This document shows positions 6,165-8,376 of a stretch of 8,376 bases of DNA, piece after piece. Below the pieces are notes generated by a model. It was not told where the DNA came from. It made no database searches and was given only the letters and a program-made list of their open reading frames with translations. Positions within the stretch are counted from its first letter, which is position 1. Each line of letters begins with the position of its first letter. A program made the position numbers and the translations under genes. The stretch is taken from NCBI GenBank assembly GCA_003486675.1, contig DNGG01000332.1, positions 1 through 8,376 of the forward strand, in the 5' to 3' direction. The stretch is from Cyanobacteria bacterium UBA11372. Its GTDB lineage: Bacteria > Cyanobacteriota > Cyanobacteriia > Cyanobacteriales > Aerosakkonemataceae.

Positions 6165-6283
6165 AAATCTCAAATCCCAAATCCAAAATCTCAAATCCCA
6201 AATCCCAAATCTGCAATCTCAAATCCCAAATCTCAAATCCCAAATCCCAAATCTGCAATCTAAAATCTCAAATCTGAAATCCA
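6165..6283. repeat. 17-unit heptamer tandem repeat (STRR type)
   Basis: Seventeen uninterrupted 7-mers of the form AAATCYC and close variants (AAATCCC, AAATCTC, AAATCTG, CAATCTC, AAATCCA) run from 6165 to 6283 between the ferredoxin stop and the next gene. This is a short tandemly repeated repetitive sequence as known from filamentous cyanobacteria, and related to the inverted heptamers at 982-1048. It has no stop in the frame of the downstream gene and would read as a period-7 peptide (NLKSQIP and variants) if translated. The next 7-mer, AAATGAA, holds the ATG of the downstream gene. Confidence 0.92.
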
Positions 6284-6285
6284 AA

Positions 6286-6678
6286 ATGAACGACGATAAA
6301 ACCACAATATTAGAAGCGAATAAAGCTTTTTATCGAGCTTTTGAACGCAAAGATATCGAAGCGATGAGCAGCGTTTGGTCGCAAGGAGTAGCGACGATAT
6401 GCGTTCATCCTGGATGGCAAGCACTCAAAGGTTGGAAAGACATTCGCTATTCTTGGGAGCAGATATTTAAGAATACAAATTACATAGAAATTGAACTAGA
6501 AATAGTCGTTGCCGAAGTCAGGGGCGATATTGCCTACGTTTTCCTGGTTGAAAATGTCTTCCAAGTTGTCAACGGCAGAAGAGTGCAAGCACAGTCCCTA
6601 GCAACAAATGTCTTTGAACGTATGGCGCAGAAGTGGTATTTAATCAATCACCACGCGAGTCCCGTGATGCGCTCTTGA
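6286..6678 (+). CDS. SnoaL/NTF2-like small protein
   Basis: This 130-aa protein begins MNDDKTTILEANKAFYRAFERKD and has the outline of the SnoaL-like (DUF4440/NTF2-fold) superfamily: N-terminal helices, then VWSQGVATICVHPGWQALKGWKDIRYSWEQIF split over residues about 29-60, and later strands ending in the KWYLINHHASPV pattern. The HPGW and G-W-x-x-I-x-x-SW motifs are typical of a cyanobacterial branch of unknown function. The fold is a cone-shaped pocket used by enzymes and by non-catalytic binding proteins, so no reaction is assigned. I chose the ATG at 6286 because family similarity begins there. The same frame stays open upstream through the heptamer repeat and into the ferredoxin gene, but only a poor TTG at 6151 follows the ferredoxin stop. 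No Shine-Dalgarno is visible, so expression may rely on coupling. Its 3' end overlaps the convergent FHA gene by 39 bp. Confidence 0.85.
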   Translation: MNDDKTTILEANKAFYRAFERKDIEAMSSVWSQGVATICVHPGWQALKGWKDIRYSWEQIFKNTNYIEIELEIVVAEVRGDIAYVFLVENVFQVVNGRRVQAQSLATNVFERMAQKWYLINHHASPVMRS

Positions 6679-7677
6679 GGAAGACGAAATTGACTTTAAA
6701 AACTTATCTATATCGGCGAATAAACCGGCGTAGGTAACTACAGGATTGTTGCAGCCAGTGAGATTAACGGTATATTGCTGAAAAATAGATTCAAAGTTGT
6801 TTAACATCGATAAATATTTGTAAGTGGTTTCGCCTAAAGCTAAGTCGCGCCCAATCTCTTGAGTGGCAGAACCAAGAAGATAAGCGGCATTAAAAGTTGA
6901 TTCTAAAGATAAGTAATAAAGGCGTTCGTCGCGCCTTATATTATCAACGATTCCATAGCCTGTATTAATACCTGCCCCGATTTTGAATGGCAAAGGTAAC
7001 GACAATTCTTGATTAAATTTTATTGTCCGCTTGTTGATGGCACTGATGGCTTGAAAAAGGCGGATAATATCTTCCTTCTTAGTACCATGATAGCGATGGA
7101 ACCAGATAGCTTTGATAACTCCCACCTGATTGCCAACATTTTTCTCTACTAAGCCACCCAAGGATGTAATAATATTCGTTATCTCTCGACACCAGGTATC
7201 GAGGGCGGCGGCGAGGATTTGTTTGTCTAATTGCTGAGTTAATAAGGTTAAATTGCGAAGCTCGATCGCTATTACCGAGGCTAGACGCCAAACTAACCGC
7301 GTCGCCCTTGGCAAATAGCTGGTATCCAGCGTCGATGTTTCATCTAGCACGAGGCTTGTACTGAGACAACAGAAGGCTAGATTGGTATTGCCCAATTTTA
7401 TGCGATCGCCATGCCGCAATCGTACCGGAACGATCGCCCTACACCCATTGACAAACGAACCATTTGTACTAATTAAATCCAGCAAATAAAATCCGCCATC
7501 GTCGTTAGACTGTAGGATGGCGTGATGGCGGGAAATCAACAAATCTGGCAACACCAAATTGTTATCCCCACTCCGTCCAATTGACCAGCTAGTACCGCCC
7601 ACCAAGGGTAGACAGCAATAACCGTTTGAGATTTGGATTACCAAAAAAGGTTGGTTGAATAATTCGGGAGGTAGCAC
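6640..7677 (-). CDS. FHA domain plus degenerate class III nucleotide cyclase-like protein
   Basis: This 345-aa protein has an N-terminal FHA domain at about 12-105, with GRS at 34-36, SRHH at 49-52 and TNGSFVNG at 71-78, the residues that bind phosphothreonine. Residues about 130-320 match the outline of a class III adenylate/guanylate cyclase: an IAIELRNLT stretch where F-x-D-I-x-x-F-T is expected, GGLVEKNVGNQVGVI (174-188), FKIGAGINTGYGIVDNI (231-247) and STFNAAYLL (260-268). Key residues are changed. The two metal-binding aspartates correspond to Glu139 and Asn183, the substrate-contacting Asp to Ser260 and the transition-state Arg to Leu267. Catalysis is therefore doubtful, and it may act as a phosphopeptide-binding scaffold. 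The GTG at 7677 is the first start after an in-frame stop at about 7699-7701; no Shine-Dalgarno is evident. It is divergent from the tldD-like gene. Confidence 0.87.
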   Translation of the reverse strand: MLPPELFNQPFLVIQISNGYCCLPLVGGTSWSIGRSGDNNLVLPDLLISRHHAILQSNDDGGFYLLDLISTNGSFVNGCRAIVPVRLRHGDRIKLGNTNLAFCCLSTSLVLDETSTLDTSYLPRATRLVWRLASVIAIELRNLTLLTQQLDKQILAAALDTWCREITNIITSLGGLVEKNVGNQVGVIKAIWFHRYHGTKKEDIIRLFQAISAINKRTIKFNQELSLPLPFKIGAGINTGYGIVDNIRRDERLYYLSLESTFNAAYLLGSATQEIGRDLALGETTYKYLSMLNNFESIFQQYTVNLTGCNNPVVTYAGLFADIDKFLKSISSSSRAHHGTRVVID

Positions 7678-7927
7678 GCTGTAACGGGCAGTTTGGTTTT
7701 AATAAAGGTATCTCTAATTTAGGAGACTTTTAGCGGTTTGTTGGTGTGCAGAAGCAGTCATTGGATAGGGGGAAACTAGGGAGACTTCGCTACTTTAACA
7801 ACCAATCCGCAATTTGCCCAGATCATAGCTTAGGCTGCTAAGTCATTGTCCGGCACGGCTTTAATGATTTGTTAAAATGTATAAACGTGAGAAAAGTCAA
7901 TCAACCCAAGAGCAAGGACGCCCACCG

Positions 7928-8376
7928 ATGACGCTCTCTACCTATTCGAGTACTCTCCTTGTGTCTCAGCAACTGCCGACACTGCAATATAGCCCTACAC
8001 CCGCACGCTTCGATGAAACTTGGGAAGCACCCTTGGCTACCCTGCTGGGATTGGGGCGTGCCGCCGGTGCAGACTTGATCGAATTTTTCTTAGAGCGCGT
8101 CAACTATATTAGCTGCCTCGCAGAAGACGACGCCATTACCAGCATCTCCCCCCGCCTGACTACAGGCGCAGGGGTGCGCGTATTTCGCGGACAAGCAGAT
8201 TGCTACGTCAGCACCAACGATTTATCATTCTCTGGATTAAAAGCAGCCTTAGAAAAAGGTCTTTCGATTCTGGGATTGCAACTCCCGGCACCCAACGCCT
8301 ATATTCCGGAAATTAACCTGGAACTGCTGCGAGACTACGCTACAAAAAAAGGAAAAGATACTTGGCTAGCCTCATG
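7928..8376 (+). CDS. tldD: TldD/PmbA-family metallopeptidase, N-terminal part
   Basis: I translated 149 codons from the ATG at 7928, open to the window edge. The protein begins MTLSTYSSTLLVSQQLP and then shows the TldD/PmbA N-terminal pattern: a helix followed by GADLIEFFLERVNYISCLAEDD (split across residues 47-68), then ISPRLTTGAGVRVFRGQADCYVSTNDLS. These correspond to the early strand and the G-x-G-V-R-V motif of the family. The zinc motif HExxxH lies further C-terminal and is outside the window, so activity cannot be judged. Family members act with a TldE/PmbA partner to degrade or mature peptides in the cytoplasm; whether this copy is the TldD or the PmbA type is less certain. AAGGA (7914-7918) lies nine bases before the ATG. 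A -10-like TAAAAT (7873) and TATAAA (7880) lie in the 250-bp divergent spacer, without a good -35 element. Confidence 0.87.
   Translation, partial: MTLSTYSSTLLVSQQLPTLQYSPTPARFDETWEAPLATLLGLGRAAGADLIEFFLERVNYISCLAEDDAITSISPRLTTGAGVRVFRGQADCYVSTNDLSFSGLKAALEKGLSILGLQLPAPNAYIPEINLELLRDYATKKGKDTWLAS

Noticed and set aside
6165..6283. CRISPR-like array
   Set aside because: The units are 7 bp with no spacers, so this is a simple tandem repeat.
5947..6285. Upstream extension of the SnoaL-like frame through the ferredoxin gene and heptamer repeat
   Set aside because: It overlaps the ferredoxin in another frame, and the repeat-encoded NLKSQIP peptide is a by-product of 7-bp repeats. Family similarity begins at the ATG at 6286.

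Overview
The window looks like chromosomal DNA of a cyanobacterium, probably a filamentous one. I found six complete copies of the HIP1 octamer GCGATCGC (starting near 1247, 1738, 2882, 3997, 5643 and 7402), several short tandem heptamer repeat tracts of the kind common in filamentous cyanobacteria, a plant-type [2Fe-2S] ferredoxin and an FHA/nucleotide-cyclase protein. No rRNA, tRNA, CRISPR array, phage gene or transposase was seen.

Positions 1-5105 hold one minus-strand gene cluster that reads as an operon, in transcription order: a 334-aa protein with two HMA-like domains around a hydrophobic hairpin (5105-4101); a 235-aa protein with one HMA-like domain (4063-3356); a 767-aa P-type ATPase with an N-terminal HMA-like domain (3348-1045); a 97-aa DUF5132-type membrane protein (942-649); and another HMA-like protein that runs off the left edge (427-<1). 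The HMA-like domains have no CxxC metal site. Instead they carry a basic G-R-x-R motif on the first strand, as in the HMA_2/CoBaHMA group (the domain also described at the N-terminus of some calcyanins). The ATPase has all the phosphorylation machinery of a P1B-like pump, but its intramembrane CPC motif is replaced. This cluster is the most interesting part of the window: five basic HMA domains in four proteins around a pump whose cargo cannot be read from its sequence.

Positions 5106-5824 are a 719-bp gap between the minus-strand operon and a plus-strand ferredoxin gene. It contains a candidate two-repeat Pho box (5498-5516) with a -10-like hexamer, and a roughly 110-bp imperfect inverted repeat just upstream of the ferredoxin.

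Positions 5825-6678 carry the ferredoxin, a 17-unit heptamer repeat and a small SnoaL/NTF2-fold protein whose ATG continues the repeat phase. An FHA plus degenerate class III cyclase gene (7677-6640) converges on it and overlaps its 3' end by 39 bp. The window ends in the first 149 codons of a TldD/PmbA-type peptidase gene (7928->8376).

Functionally, the left part looks like a membrane transport or membrane-organising module, possibly responsive to phosphate. The right part is a mix of redox, signalling and proteolysis genes with no clear link to it. All family calls rest on reading motifs by eye, without database searches.
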